Part shown: one piece after another, positions 42,783 through 51,800 of the stretch
Layout: each line of letters begins with the position of its first letter
Numbering within the stretch: the first letter of the stretch is position 1
Assembly (NCBI RefSeq): GCF_000576555.1
Contig: NZ_CP007145.1
Span: 4,052,501 to 4,116,500, forward strand
Length of the DNA stretch: 64,000 nt
Origin: Hymenobacter swuensis DY53
GTDB taxonomy: Bacteria; Bacteroidota; Bacteroidia; Cytophagales; Hymenobacteraceae
Reading direction: 5' to 3'
Position numbers and translations under genes: made by a program
The notes under the pieces: model-generated
Seen by the model: only the letters and a program-made list of their open reading frames with translations
The model's database searches: none
Told to the model about the DNA's origin: nothing

Positions 42783-43868
42783 TTACCGTTGCCCAAGCCA
42801 TTCGGTAAGGCCAGGCCAGTAGCCGGCCGCTGGTTGGGGCCATTGCCATTGACCATCGGAACGCGTGCGGCCGGGTTGCAGAAAATCGGCAGTAGCCTGC
42901 GGAATGATGCGTACCTGCGTGCCTTTCCGGTAACCCAGTGCCGTGCGCAGCCGACGCGCGCTGGCCTGCACCTGCACCGTCGTATCGAGGCTAGCGTACA
43001 GGCTCAGCGTAGGAATGCGCTGCTGGCTCAGCACTTGATACAACTGTGCCTCGGCCCGCGTGGCTGCTGAGGCGCCTTCTAACACCACAAAACCGGGCTG
43101 CGGCAACTGCCCAGCCGCCGCCGCAACTAGCACGGTAGCCGGGCCGCGGCCCCAATAGCCTACCCGACTGGAATCAACGCCGACCTGCCGGCGCACAGTA
43201 GCCAACACGGCCGCTGTTGTCTGGGCGGTTGCTGAATCGGATGCTGCCGCTACGGGCACCACCACTGTAACAAAGCCCCGACGGGCCAGATATACTGCCC
43301 GGCTACCGGCCGCAGCAACAGTAGGCGGCGGAGCGAGCAGCACCAGAGCTGGGTGCTGAGGCAGCGTATCATCGGGGAGTAGCAGGCGCAGCCGGCGGAA
43401 GCCGGTGCCGGGAACGGCAAAGACCTGCTCCCGAAAACCCCGCGCGGCGGCTTCACCCCGACGCACCCACACGAAATCGGCCTGCAGACTATCCCAGCGC
43501 AATACTCCCCGCAGAAAGTCTCCTTCCCGGACCGCCTGCACCGTAATACCTCCTTGCTGAGCCGCCAGCTGCTCCAGCCGCAGCTGCGGGGCCTGATAAC
43601 TGGTACGGGCGGCTTCAAACTCAAGCCCGGGCAGTTGAGGAAAGCTCACTTCCGCCTGCAGTTTTCCCGGACTGATTTCGCGCAATTCCAGTGCTACCCG
43701 CAGCTCTGCGCCCTGGTAGCTGATGGGTCCTTCGTAGTGGCCCGTGGGCGGTGGCACCGTGGCAGCAGCTTCTGAGTCCGTATTGCCGGAGCAGCCAGCC
43801 AGCAGGACCAGGGCTGCTGCTCCTATTGGGCAGCAAACCGCAAAGCACACAGACCGAAGAGTATTCAA
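42783..43868 (-). CDS. Lipoprotein with a degenerate alpha/beta-hydrolase-like domain
   Basis: The 361-residue protein has a lipoprotein signal (lipobox LLAGC, cysteine about 26). Residues 40-150 form a beta-rich domain (GHYEGPISYQGAELRVALEL), as in lipoproteins that precede hydrolases. The C-terminal 200 residues look like an alpha/beta-hydrolase (PALVLLAPPPTVAAAGSRAV, then VGVDSSRVGYWGRGPATVLV and a cap), but the usual nucleophile motif GxSxG reads GYWGRGP, so it probably lacks esterase activity. The start is a TTG at 43868, supported by TACCTTTG at 43901-43894. Function unknown. Confidence 0.7.
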   Translation of the reverse strand: MNTLRSVCFAVCCPIGAAALVLLAGCSGNTDSEAAATVPPPTGHYEGPISYQGAELRVALELREISPGKLQAEVSFPQLPGLEFEAARTSYQAPQLRLEQLAAQQGGITVQAVREGDFLRGVLRWDSLQADFVWVRRGEAAARGFREQVFAVPGTGFRRLRLLLPDDTLPQHPALVLLAPPPTVAAAGSRAVYLARRGFVTVVVPVAAASDSATAQTTAAVLATVRRQVGVDSSRVGYWGRGPATVLVAAAAGQLPQPGFVVLEGASAATRAEAQLYQVLSQQRIPTLSLYASLDTTVQVQASARRLRTALGYRKGTQVRIIPQATADFLQPGRTRSDGQWQWPQPAAGYWPGLTEWLGQR

Positions 43869-43893
43869 AGGCGGCAGGTGGTTAGAAAAAAAT

Positions 43894-43901
43894 CAAAGGT
43901 A
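43894..43901 (-). promoter_or_regulatory. -7 element of the hydrolase-like lipoprotein gene
   Basis: The minus strand reads TACCTTTG, 26 bases ahead of the TTG start, which fits a short leader. Confidence 0.5.
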
Positions 43902-43935
43902 AATCCTTGGTACGTGCTTAGTAATCAGTCCTGCC

Positions 43936-44472
43936 TTACAGCCCCTTCCGCAGAATCAGGTCGTTCTGCACGTCGGAGCCAATGGTGAAGGTATGTTCAC
44001 CAATGCGCTTGAAGCCAAACCGTTGGTAGAACTCCCGGGCCCGTTCATTCTTTTCCCATACTCCCAGTACAACGGCCCGGCAGCCCTGCTCGCGTGCTTC
44101 CTCAATGGCCCGACGCATGAGCGAAGCTCCCAGGCCGGTGCCAATCCAATCCTCGGCCACGTACAGCCGCTCAATTTCCAACCGGTCTTCGGGCATTTTC
44201 TCCGGGTCGAGGCCCAAAGTAGAATGGAGCCTGAGTTTGGCGTAGCCCACTACTTCCTGCACCATCTGGGCCAGCAAAAACACGGTATCGGGCTCCTGCA
44301 GCTCAGCCAGCTGCTTGTCGGGGCCGAAAGTAGCCTCTTCGTAAGCCGCCATATCTTCGGGCCGGTTCTGAGCAGCATACGTGTCGTGAAACATGCGGCG
44401 GCCCATTTCGGCGAGTTGGGTAGCGGTGGCAGGGTTGCGTTTGGCAACAAAGATGCGAAGCGGAGTAGTCAT
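43936..44472 (-). CDS. GNAT family N-acetyltransferase
   Basis: The 178-residue protein shows the acetyl-CoA-binding motif A (LYVAEDWIGTGLGASLMRRA) and the motif-B region LGVWEKNERAREFYQRFGFK. It resembles spermidine/polyamine-type or ribosomal-protein-type GNATs only in general fold, so the substrate cannot be named. I start at ATG 44472 (MTTPLRIFVAKRNPATATQL). A TACCTTTG element at 44511-44504 gives it its own promoter. Confidence 0.88.
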   Translation of the reverse strand: MTTPLRIFVAKRNPATATQLAEMGRRMFHDTYAAQNRPEDMAAYEEATFGPDKQLAELQEPDTVFLLAQMVQEVVGYAKLRLHSTLGLDPEKMPEDRLEIERLYVAEDWIGTGLGASLMRRAIEEAREQGCRAVVLGVWEKNERAREFYQRFGFKRIGEHTFTIGSDVQNDLILRKGL

Positions 44473-44503
44473 GGCAGAAGAAGCCCGGGTGGGCAATAGG
44501 CCA

Positions 44504-44511
44504 CAAAGGTA
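44504..44511 (-). promoter_or_regulatory. -7 element of the GNAT gene
   Basis: The minus strand reads TACCTTTG, 32 bases before the ATG, inside the short gap after the upstream membrane-protein gene. Confidence 0.5.
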
Positions 44512-44517
44512 AGGGGC

Positions 44518-44760
44518 TTAGTCTACCGTGTCATTACCGCGCCGCTCACGCCAGCCGTAGCGCAGCATCATCAGGGCCGCTACCAGCATTATCATGTATA
44601 ATACTAGTTGCTGCGTGGCCAGCGCGTCAGTTCCCAGACGCTGGTACGCATCATACACGACATAAAGGCGTAGGCCCACGCCCACCAGCAGCATAAAACC
44701 GGCAGTCAGAAACAGTAACCCTACCAGGCGGCGGGTAGCGGGAGGCAAAGGCCAAGCCAT
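44518..44760 (-). CDS. Small membrane protein with two predicted helices
   Basis: The 80-residue product has hydrophobic helices at about 12-34 (LVGLLFLTAGFMLLVGVGLR) and 50-66 (QLVLYMIMLVAALMMLRYGW), joined by a short hydrophilic loop, and a charged C-terminus. No family recognised. It lies just upstream of the GNAT gene on the same strand, 45 bases apart. Length, GC-rich third codon positions and start context are consistent with a real gene. Confidence 0.6.
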   Translation of the reverse strand: MAWPLPPATRRLVGLLFLTAGFMLLVGVGLRLYVVYDAYQRLGTDALATQQLVLYMIMLVAALMMLRYGWRERRGNDTVD

Positions 44761-44891
44761 AGAACAAGCATTGAAACTGAAAACAGATACTCAACCAGCT
44801 ACTGCCATACACTGGCATGGTTTCTTGCACTTGTGCAGCCTATCAACACCGATGGCCGGGCAAATAAGCATACTATCCGATACGTAACGGG

Positions 44892-44921
44892 TTGTAAATT
44901 GATTTCTGCCGCGTACTTTTG
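44892..44921 (+). promoter_or_regulatory. Promoter of tRNA-Gly(CCC)
   Basis: TTG (44892-44894) is followed after 19 bases by TACTTTTG (44914-44921), an exact match to the Bacteroidota consensus. The start would be about 12 bases ahead of the tRNA. Confidence 0.8.
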
Positions 44922-44940
44922 CCTTACCAATCTTCATCAA

Positions 44941-45013
44941 GCGAGAGTAGCTCAGTTGGTAGAGCATCAGCTTCCCAAGCTGAGGGTCGCGAGTTCGAAC
45001 CTCGTTTCTCGCT
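44941..45013 (+). tRNA. tRNA-Gly (CCC anticodon)
   Basis: The 73-base cloverleaf has acceptor GCGAGAG paired with TTCTCGC (one G-T), D-arm GCTCAGTTGGTAGAGC, anticodon stem TCAGC/GCTGA with loop TTCCCAA, and T-loop TTCGAAC. CCA is not encoded. It stands alone with its own promoter and terminator. Confidence 0.95.
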
Positions 45014-45020
45014 CACTTTT

Positions 45021-45056
45021 AATCAGCCACTTAGATAGCAATCTAGGTGGCTGATT
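45021..45056. terminator. Two-way terminator after tRNA-Gly
   Basis: AATCAGCCACTTAGAT (45021-45036) pairs with 45041-45056 over 16 bp with one wobble and a 4-base loop. T-rich sequence follows on both strands. It also serves the convergent acetyltransferase gene. Confidence 0.85.
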
Positions 45057-45071
45057 TCATTTTGGGGTATA

Positions 45072-45716
45072 CTACGGGGCATACTGCCCGCCGTTCAACT
45101 CCCGCTGAAAAGCTTGCAGAAACAACCCTACGTGGTAGCCATCGGCTAAGCCATGATGCACGTTGACGGCTACGGGCATCAACTGGCGGCTGCCATCGGG
45201 CCGGAGCCGACCTACGGAAATCTTCGGTATACTGTCGGGGTGGGAGAACGAACGGGCGTGGGTGAGGCTGGTGAAGTTCACCCAGGGCAGGGCTGAAAAG
45301 TGGATGACATCGGGGCGGGCTGTTTCAGGGCTGAGACGCAGGCCGCTGCTCTGGCGCACGGCGTCGGCTTCGGCCGACAGGCTTTCCCCAAACGTCCGCA
45401 AATCGGGGTGGTATGGCACGAAGCTGAAGCCGAAGGTGTGGTCGGGGCGGCCTAAAGTGGGGGAAACATTGATCTGTTCGTAGCAATACACCTGGCCGTC
45501 TTCTACCCGGTAGCGCAGGTTTTCCACTTGGTTTACGGCCGTAAGCGCTGCGTGCAGGTATACCTGAAAAAACGATAGGCCTAAGGCCTTGGCGCGGGCC
45601 AGAGCCGGAGCAGCATCCACCTCGGCCACTACGCCAAAAAACGGCTCCTCGAAGGCAGAAAAGAAGGAAAAATGCTCCCGCCGATTCCAGGAAGCTTGGT
45701 CAATGAGCTGTTTCAT
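45072..45716 (-). CDS. Chloramphenicol acetyltransferase-like protein (CATA family)
   Basis: This 214-residue protein has the full CAT fold signature: the N-terminal RREHFSFFSAFEEPFFGVVA and the catalytic NVHHGLADGYHV (HHxxxDG, about residues 187-193). VNFTSLTHARSFSHPDSIP and PKISVGRL match the middle of CAT proteins. Whether it acetylates chloramphenicol or another alcohol is not decidable here. I use ATG 45716; the TTG three codons upstream is unnecessary. There is no sign of a mobile element around it. Confidence 0.88.
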   Translation of the reverse strand: MKQLIDQASWNRREHFSFFSAFEEPFFGVVAEVDAAPALARAKALGLSFFQVYLHAALTAVNQVENLRYRVEDGQVYCYEQINVSPTLGRPDHTFGFSFVPYHPDLRTFGESLSAEADAVRQSSGLRLSPETARPDVIHFSALPWVNFTSLTHARSFSHPDSIPKISVGRLRPDGSRQLMPVAVNVHHGLADGYHVGLFLQAFQRELNGGQYAP

Positions 45717-45731
45717 GGGCCGCAAGTTCGG

Positions 45732-45739
45732 TAACTTTG
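45732..45739 (+). promoter_or_regulatory. -7 element of the HAD phosphatase gene
   Basis: TAACTTTG matches TAnnTTTG and sits 21 bases before the ATG at 45761; it also contains an in-frame TTG that should not be taken for the start. Confidence 0.5.
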
Positions 45740-45760
45740 CCCGTCTCTTTCGCCTTCGCC

Positions 45761-46462
45761 ATGCCCGCGCCCCGACTCATTGCTTTCGACGCCGACGATA
45801 CTCTCTGGCCCAATCAGCCACACTTTGATGAGGCAGAGGCCCGCCTTTACGACCTCTTGACGCATTACGGTACCCCGGCGGCGCTAAGTAGCCGGTTCTT
45901 CGAGGTGCAGCGCCAGAACATGGACTTGTTTGGGTACGGCGCGAAGTCATTTATGCTGTCCATGATTGAAACCGTTATTCAACTGACGGACGGACAGGTA
46001 ACCGGCACCGAGATTCAGCACGTCCTCGACTACGGCAAGCGGCTGCTGGATTTTCCTATCGAGCTGCTGCCGCACGTACCGGAAGTGCTGGCCCATGTGA
46101 AGCAGGGCGGCCTGCCGCTGATGTTGCTCACTAAAGGCGACCTGTTCGACCAGGAAAGCAAGCTGGCCCGCTCCGGTCTGGGCGACTTATTCGACCATGT
46201 AGAAATTGTGAGCGAGAAAAACGAAGCTACCTATCAGCGCCTGCTCAGCCGCTACGGCGTGCAACCGGAGGAATTCGTCATGATTGGCAATTCCCTGAAG
46301 TCCGATGTGCTGCCGGTGGCGCGCCTGGGTGGCCGGGCGGCTTACGTGCCTTACCATACCACCTGGGTAATGGAACGCGTAGCCGAAGACGACTTGGCAG
46401 GACTGACCTTCTACAAAGCCGCTTCCCTAGCCGAAATTCCGGCTTGGCTGGAGCAGTTATAG
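45761..46462 (+). CDS. HAD family hydrolase
   Basis: The 233-residue protein has the HAD nucleophile motif IAFDADDTLWPN (first Asp about residue 9), the Thr/Lys motif LMLLTKGD and the acidic motif VMIGNSLKSDVLPVARLG. The helical cap lies between motifs I and II. It probably dephosphorylates a small metabolite; YjjG-type and phosphoglycolate-type relatives share this layout. It starts at ATG 45761 and converges on uvrB. Confidence 0.9.
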   Translation: MPAPRLIAFDADDTLWPNQPHFDEAEARLYDLLTHYGTPAALSSRFFEVQRQNMDLFGYGAKSFMLSMIETVIQLTDGQVTGTEIQHVLDYGKRLLDFPIELLPHVPEVLAHVKQGGLPLMLLTKGDLFDQESKLARSGLGDLFDHVEIVSEKNEATYQRLLSRYGVQPEEFVMIGNSLKSDVLPVARLGGRAAYVPYHTTWVMERVAEDDLAGLTFYKAASLAEIPAWLEQL

Positions 46463-46552
46463 CAAGCCGGCTAACCTGCTTATCCCAGGCAACTGAGCTA
46501 TTAGCAAAGCACCTTCTTAACCCCAGAGCCGGCTACAATCCAACGCAATACT

Positions 46553-46595
46553 AAAGGGGCACAAACAGCTTAAAACCGCTGCCTCTGCCCCCTTT
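46553..46595. terminator. Terminator between the HAD gene and uvrB
   Basis: AAAGGGGCA (46553-46561) pairs with TGCCCCCTTT (46586-46595) with one bulged C. The A/T ends on both sides suit two-way use. Confidence 0.55.
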
Positions 46596-46615
46596 GCTAC
46601 GGGTTTTCCGGGTCA

Positions 46616-48652
46616 TTAATCCCGCTTGGTTTTGAGCACCTGTTTCAACGCAGCCAGCTCGTCGCGGAGTTTGGCGGCGGTGAGGAAATCAAGGTCCTTG
46701 GCAGCGGCTTCCATTTGCTTTTCGGTTTGCTTGATGAGCTTTTCCAGATCCACCTTATTCATCATCGATACCACCGGCTCGGCCGCAATGGCTAGAGCCG
46801 AGTCGGTATCGGGACCGGTGTACACTGTGCTGTCCTGGATGCGGTAATCCGATAAGGAGGTCTGGCCCATGATTTCGGCGTGACTCTTACGCACCGTGCG
46901 CGGCGTGATGCCGTGCTCCTGGTTGTAAGCCAGCTGGGTGGCGCGGCGGCGGTTGGTCTCGTCGATGGCGCGCTGCATGGAGCCGGTCATCCGGTCGGCG
47001 TACATAATCACCTTGCCCCGGTCGTTTCGGGCGGCGCGGCCCATCGTCTGAATCAGGCTGCGCTGGTCGCGCAGGAAGCCTTCCTTATCGGCATCGAGAA
47101 TGGCTACAAGGCTCACTTCCGGTAAGTCAAGGCCTTCCCGGAGTAGGTTTACGCCGATGAGCACGTCGATTTCGCCGAGGCGTAGCTGGCGCAGAATTTC
47201 CACCCGGTCCAGGGTTTTCACATCGGAGTGCACGTAGCTGGATTTGATACCCAGGCGCTCCATGTACTTCTGCAGCTCCTCGGCCATGCGCTTGGTGAGC
47301 GTGGTCACCAGCACCCGGTCGCCCATTTTCACGCGGTTGTCCACCTCGTCCAGCAGGTCGTCAATCTGGTTAGTGCTGGGGCGCAGGTCGATTTCCGGAT
47401 CGAGCAGCCCGGTGGGCCGGATGATCTGCTCCACGATGATACCGTTGGCCTGAGTAAGCTCGTAATCAGCCGGCGTGGCACTCACAAACACCGCCTGCCG
47501 GTACATGCTCTCGAACTCGTTGAACGTAAGCGGACGGTTATCGAAGGCGGAAGGCAAACGGAAGCCGTACTCGATGAGGGCCGTTTTGCGGCTCCGGTCG
47601 CCGCCCCACATGGCCCGGATCTGGGGCATGGTGGCGTGGCTTTCGTCCACTACCAGCAGGTAGTCGTTGGGGAAATAATCGAGCAGGCAGAAGGGCCGGC
47701 TGCCCGGTTCCCGGCCGTCGAAATAGCGCGAGTAGTTCTCAATGCCCGAACAGTAGCCCAGTTCCCGAATCATCTCCAGGTCGAACTCGGTGCGCTCCAT
47801 GATGCGCTTGGCCTCCGAATCACGGCCCTCCTTCTCGAAGTAGGCGTGCTGCTGCACCAGATCAAACTGGATTTCCTTGATGGCCTGGTTAAGCGTGTCC
47901 TTGCCGGTCACGAACAAGTTGGCCGGGTACAGCGTCACCGATTTCTCATCGGCCAGCTTCTTGCCGCTCTGCGGGTCGATGCGGTGAATGGCCTCGATTT
48001 CGTCGCCGAAAAAGAACAGCCGGTAGGCGTAGTCGGCGTAGGCCGGGAAGATGTCCACCGTGTCGCCCTTCACTCGGAAGCTGCCCCGCGTGAACTCCAC
48101 CTCAGTGCGCGAATACAGAATCTGCACGAACTGATAGAGCAGATTATTGCGCGAGTACCGCAGCCCGGGAGCCATGTAAATCACGTTTTTGCTGAACTCC
48201 TCGGGGTTGCCGATGCCGTAGATGCACGACACCGACGCAATAACAATGACGTCGCGGCGGCCCGAGAGCAGCGTGGAGGTGCAGTGCAGCCGCAGCTTCT
48301 CGATTTCCTGGTTGATGGCCAGATCCTTCTCGATGAATACGTCGGAACTGGCAATGTAGGCCTCGGGCTGGTAATAGTCGTAGTAGCTGATGTAGTACTC
48401 GACGGCATTATTGGGGAAGAACTGCTTGAACTCGCCGTAGAGCTGGGCGGCCAGGGTTTTATTGTGGCAGAGCACCAAGGCAGGCTTGCCGGTTTCGGCA
48501 ATAACGTTGGCCATGGTGAAGGTTTTGCCGGTGCCAGTGGCCCCCAGCAGCACCTGGGCCGGCTCGCCGTTGTTCACACCCTCCACCAGTTGCCGAATGG
48601 CCTTCGGCTGGTCGCCGGTGGGTTGGAATTCCGAGGTCAGTTGATACTTCAT
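46616..48652 (-). CDS. uvrB: Excinuclease ABC subunit UvrB
   Basis: The 678-residue repair helicase-like protein carries the P-loop LLGATGTGKTFTMANV (Lys about 43), the YYDYYQPEAYI beta-hairpin, VVDESHATMPQ, helicase motifs V and VI (INLLREGLDLPEV, QTMGRAARNDRGKV) and a C-terminal UVR domain (LDFLTAAKLRDELAALKQVL) that contacts UvrC. UvrB receives damaged DNA from UvrA in nucleotide excision repair. A TATCTTG sequence just upstream may be a degenerate -7 element. Full length and intact. Confidence 0.97.
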   Translation of the reverse strand: MKYQLTSEFQPTGDQPKAIRQLVEGVNNGEPAQVLLGATGTGKTFTMANVIAETGKPALVLCHNKTLAAQLYGEFKQFFPNNAVEYYISYYDYYQPEAYIASSDVFIEKDLAINQEIEKLRLHCTSTLLSGRRDVIVIASVSCIYGIGNPEEFSKNVIYMAPGLRYSRNNLLYQFVQILYSRTEVEFTRGSFRVKGDTVDIFPAYADYAYRLFFFGDEIEAIHRIDPQSGKKLADEKSVTLYPANLFVTGKDTLNQAIKEIQFDLVQQHAYFEKEGRDSEAKRIMERTEFDLEMIRELGYCSGIENYSRYFDGREPGSRPFCLLDYFPNDYLLVVDESHATMPQIRAMWGGDRSRKTALIEYGFRLPSAFDNRPLTFNEFESMYRQAVFVSATPADYELTQANGIIVEQIIRPTGLLDPEIDLRPSTNQIDDLLDEVDNRVKMGDRVLVTTLTKRMAEELQKYMERLGIKSSYVHSDVKTLDRVEILRQLRLGEIDVLIGVNLLREGLDLPEVSLVAILDADKEGFLRDQRSLIQTMGRAARNDRGKVIMYADRMTGSMQRAIDETNRRRATQLAYNQEHGITPRTVRKSHAEIMGQTSLSDYRIQDSTVYTGPDTDSALAIAAEPVVSMMNKVDLEKLIKQTEKQMEAAAKDLDFLTAAKLRDELAALKQVLKTKRD

Positions 48653-48840
48653 GCAGCGGCAAGATAGGACTTGAAAAGGGTAGCCTATGATAACTGCAAT
48701 CCGGGGCAGATGGTTCGGGGCGTTGCGGATAGAGCCTGCCTGATGAAGCAGTTCTTTCGTAGTCTTTTCTGCTGCCTATCCTGGGGCACCGCTTCCTCCA
48801 GTATCTTGCCGCGTCTTTTTATAACAGGATAGCAATTTGT

Positions 48841-51800
48841 ATGATTCGACTTTTACGGGGCTTCTGGCTGGGATTATTGGTGTGGTTGAGCAGCGCGTGG
48901 TGTATGCCCGCTACGGCACAATCCCACACCCTATTTGTTCAGCCCGACGGCAGCCTCTGGGCTTGGGGCGACAACCAATTCGGACAGCTGGGTGATGGGA
49001 CCACCCGCAACCGCCAGTTTCCGGTTCCCATACTCACCGGAGTTCAATGGCAGTCCATCAGCGTCGGCTACCGGCACTCGGCAGGTATCCGGCAGGATGG
49101 CACGCTGTGGATCTGGGGTAATAACGAGTATGGGCAGTTAGGCAACGGCACGGTAGTCGCCAAGTCAGCCCCCACCGAAATTATCCCGGGCTCCAGGTGG
49201 CAAAGTGTTGCCGCTTCCGCCACCGCCACCGTGGCCGTGCGCCAGGATGGTACCCTATGGGTGTGGGGAGACCAACAGCCCACGCCCAAACAATTTGGCA
49301 CGCTGAGCACGTGGCAAACTGTAAGCGCCGGGGAAAGGCACTACTTGGCGCTCCAGCAGAACGGTACGCTCTGGACTTGGGGCAGCAACAGTAGCCGTCA
49401 GCTCGGCCACGAAACCTTGGCCAGCTCGGCGGTGCCGATACAGGTGAAGCCTGGCACTCTGTGGAAAAGCATAGATGCCGGAGGCAACCAATCGATAGGT
49501 ATTCAGCAGAACGGCAGCCTCTGGCACTGGGGCAGCTTCGCACCGGGCGGTTACTCGGGCAATGCTACTCCCTACGAAATACAGCCTACTAAAAAATGGC
49601 TGCAGGCCAGCGCGGGAGAGTTCCACGTAGCCGCCGTGCAGGATAATGGGGCGTTATGGACCTGGGGCAACAATGAATTTGGGCAGCTTGGCAACGGCAC
49701 CACGTTCATGCTCAGGTCCTACGACAATTATATATGGGAGAATAGCCACCAGGTGCATCCTGGCTCTATTTGGCAGTATGCCGTGGCCACAGGCCGGCAT
49801 ACTTTGGCTGTGCGCCAGGATGGCTCACTCTGGAGCTGGGGAACCAATACTGCCGGGCAGGTAGGTAGTGCAACGCTGTTTCCCGTTGCCCTCAGCACTG
49901 CTGGCCAAGTGCTTAATGCTACCTGGCGCAGCGTTAGCACCAGCAGCACCCACACAGTAGCCGTGCGACAGGACGGAACACTGTGGACCTGGGGCAACAA
50001 CCAGCGCGGACAGCTTGGGGATGGCATCACCACTTCCCGGAGTGTACCTGTACAACTTGGTAACCTCACCAGTTGGCTCAGCGCCAGCGCGGGCCCCGGT
50101 TATACCGTGGCCATTCGCCAGGATGGCACGTTGTGGAGTTGGGGCAGTAATGAATTTGGCCAGCTCGGGAATGGCACCACTAAGGACCACCACCGGCCCC
50201 GGCAGATTGATTCTCTGACCCAGTGGCGCAGGTGGTGGAGCGTAAGCGCCGGCCCCGGCCACGTGGTGGCTCTTGAGGAAAAAGGCAGATTGTGGAGCTG
50301 GGGCAATAACGACCAGGGCCAATTGGGTACCGGCGACAAAATCCGTCGACTATTGCCTGTTTACCTGAGCAATGGCATTCTGCAGGCTTCTCCCGGACAA
50401 GGCTACACGGTGGCACTGGCGGAAGACGGTACCTTGCTCGGGTGTGGCCTAAACTCTTCCGGCCAGCTCGGCAATAATTCCACCACCTCGTTGCTAACGT
50501 TCAACCGCATCTACCTCCCCCAAGGCACGCCAGGTATCTGGAAAGAAGTGAAAGCGGGCAACCAGCACACCGTCGGCATCAGCAAAGATGGTAGCCTCTG
50601 GACCTGGGGTAACAACGCAACCGGGCAGCTAGGTACGGGGACCACCGCCAATTCCCTTATTCCCGCCCGTATTGGCACGGCTACCACCTGGCAAACCCTG
50701 GCGGCCGGCCCTACTCACTCGGCGGCGCTGCAGCAGGATGGCAGCCTCTGGGCCTGGGGTGATAACACCAACGGCCAGCTCGGCATGGGCAACACAGACC
50801 CGCTGTTGCAGCCCACGCGGGTACCTGGGGCTGGCCGATGGCAAACCCTGACCACTAACGCTTCCTCGGTCGGTATCCAGCAGAATGGTAGCCTCTGGAC
50901 CTGGGGGAGCAACACACATGGGCAGTTGGGCAACGGCAGTACGACCAACCAGCTTGCTCCCCGCGCCATTGTCCAGCCTACCTGGCAACAGGTCAGCGCC
51001 GGCTACTCTTTCTCGGCCGGCCTACAGTCCGATGGCAGCCTCTGGACCTGGGGGAGCAACGACAATGGACAACTTGGCAACAGCACAACCATTGGCCACT
51101 CCTCTCCCACCCAGGTAGCGCCGGGCAGCAAATGGAAAACTATGGGCTGCGGCTGGGACCACATAGCTGCCATCCGCCAGGATGGTACCCTGTGGGGTTG
51201 GGGGCTGGCCTATATCGACTTCAACCATCAGCCCCGCGTGGTTCCCGCACTCGTCAGTGCCGACACCACTTGGCGAAGCGTAAGCACCGGCTATAGATAT
51301 ACGATGGCCATCCGGCGCGACGGCTCCCTGTGGGGTTGGGGCTACAATTCCTTTAGTGGCAATGTTCTACCAGGAGCCGCCTGGGCGCTGTTCTCCCCGG
51401 TTCCCGTAATGCCGGGCAGCAAGTGGAAAAGTGTGAGTGCCGGCCATGAGCATACGGCCGCCATTCGGGAAGATGGTACACTCTGGACCTGGGGCGAAAA
51501 CCAGCATGGCCTGCTGGGCAATGGTGTTCTTGACCTATCCCAGTATGGACCCGTGCAGGTAGCGCCGGGCTCAAAGTGGAAAAGTGTGAGTGCTGGCACA
51601 GTGCATACAACGGCCATTCGGGAAGATGGCACGCTCTGGGCCTGGGGCAGCGTCTATTTCGACCTGCTGGGCACTGGTGCTCAGAAATACTCTATCGTAC
51701 CCGTACAAATTGCGCCGGGCACTACCTGGCAAAGCGTGGTGACCGGCCGCGGGTACACCCTAGCAGTACGCCAGGATGGTACAAGCTGGGCCTGGGGGCT

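Noticed and set aside
47228..48667. 479-codon open frame opposite uvrB
   Set aside because: It is a shadow of uvrB; the uvrB product is complete and certain.
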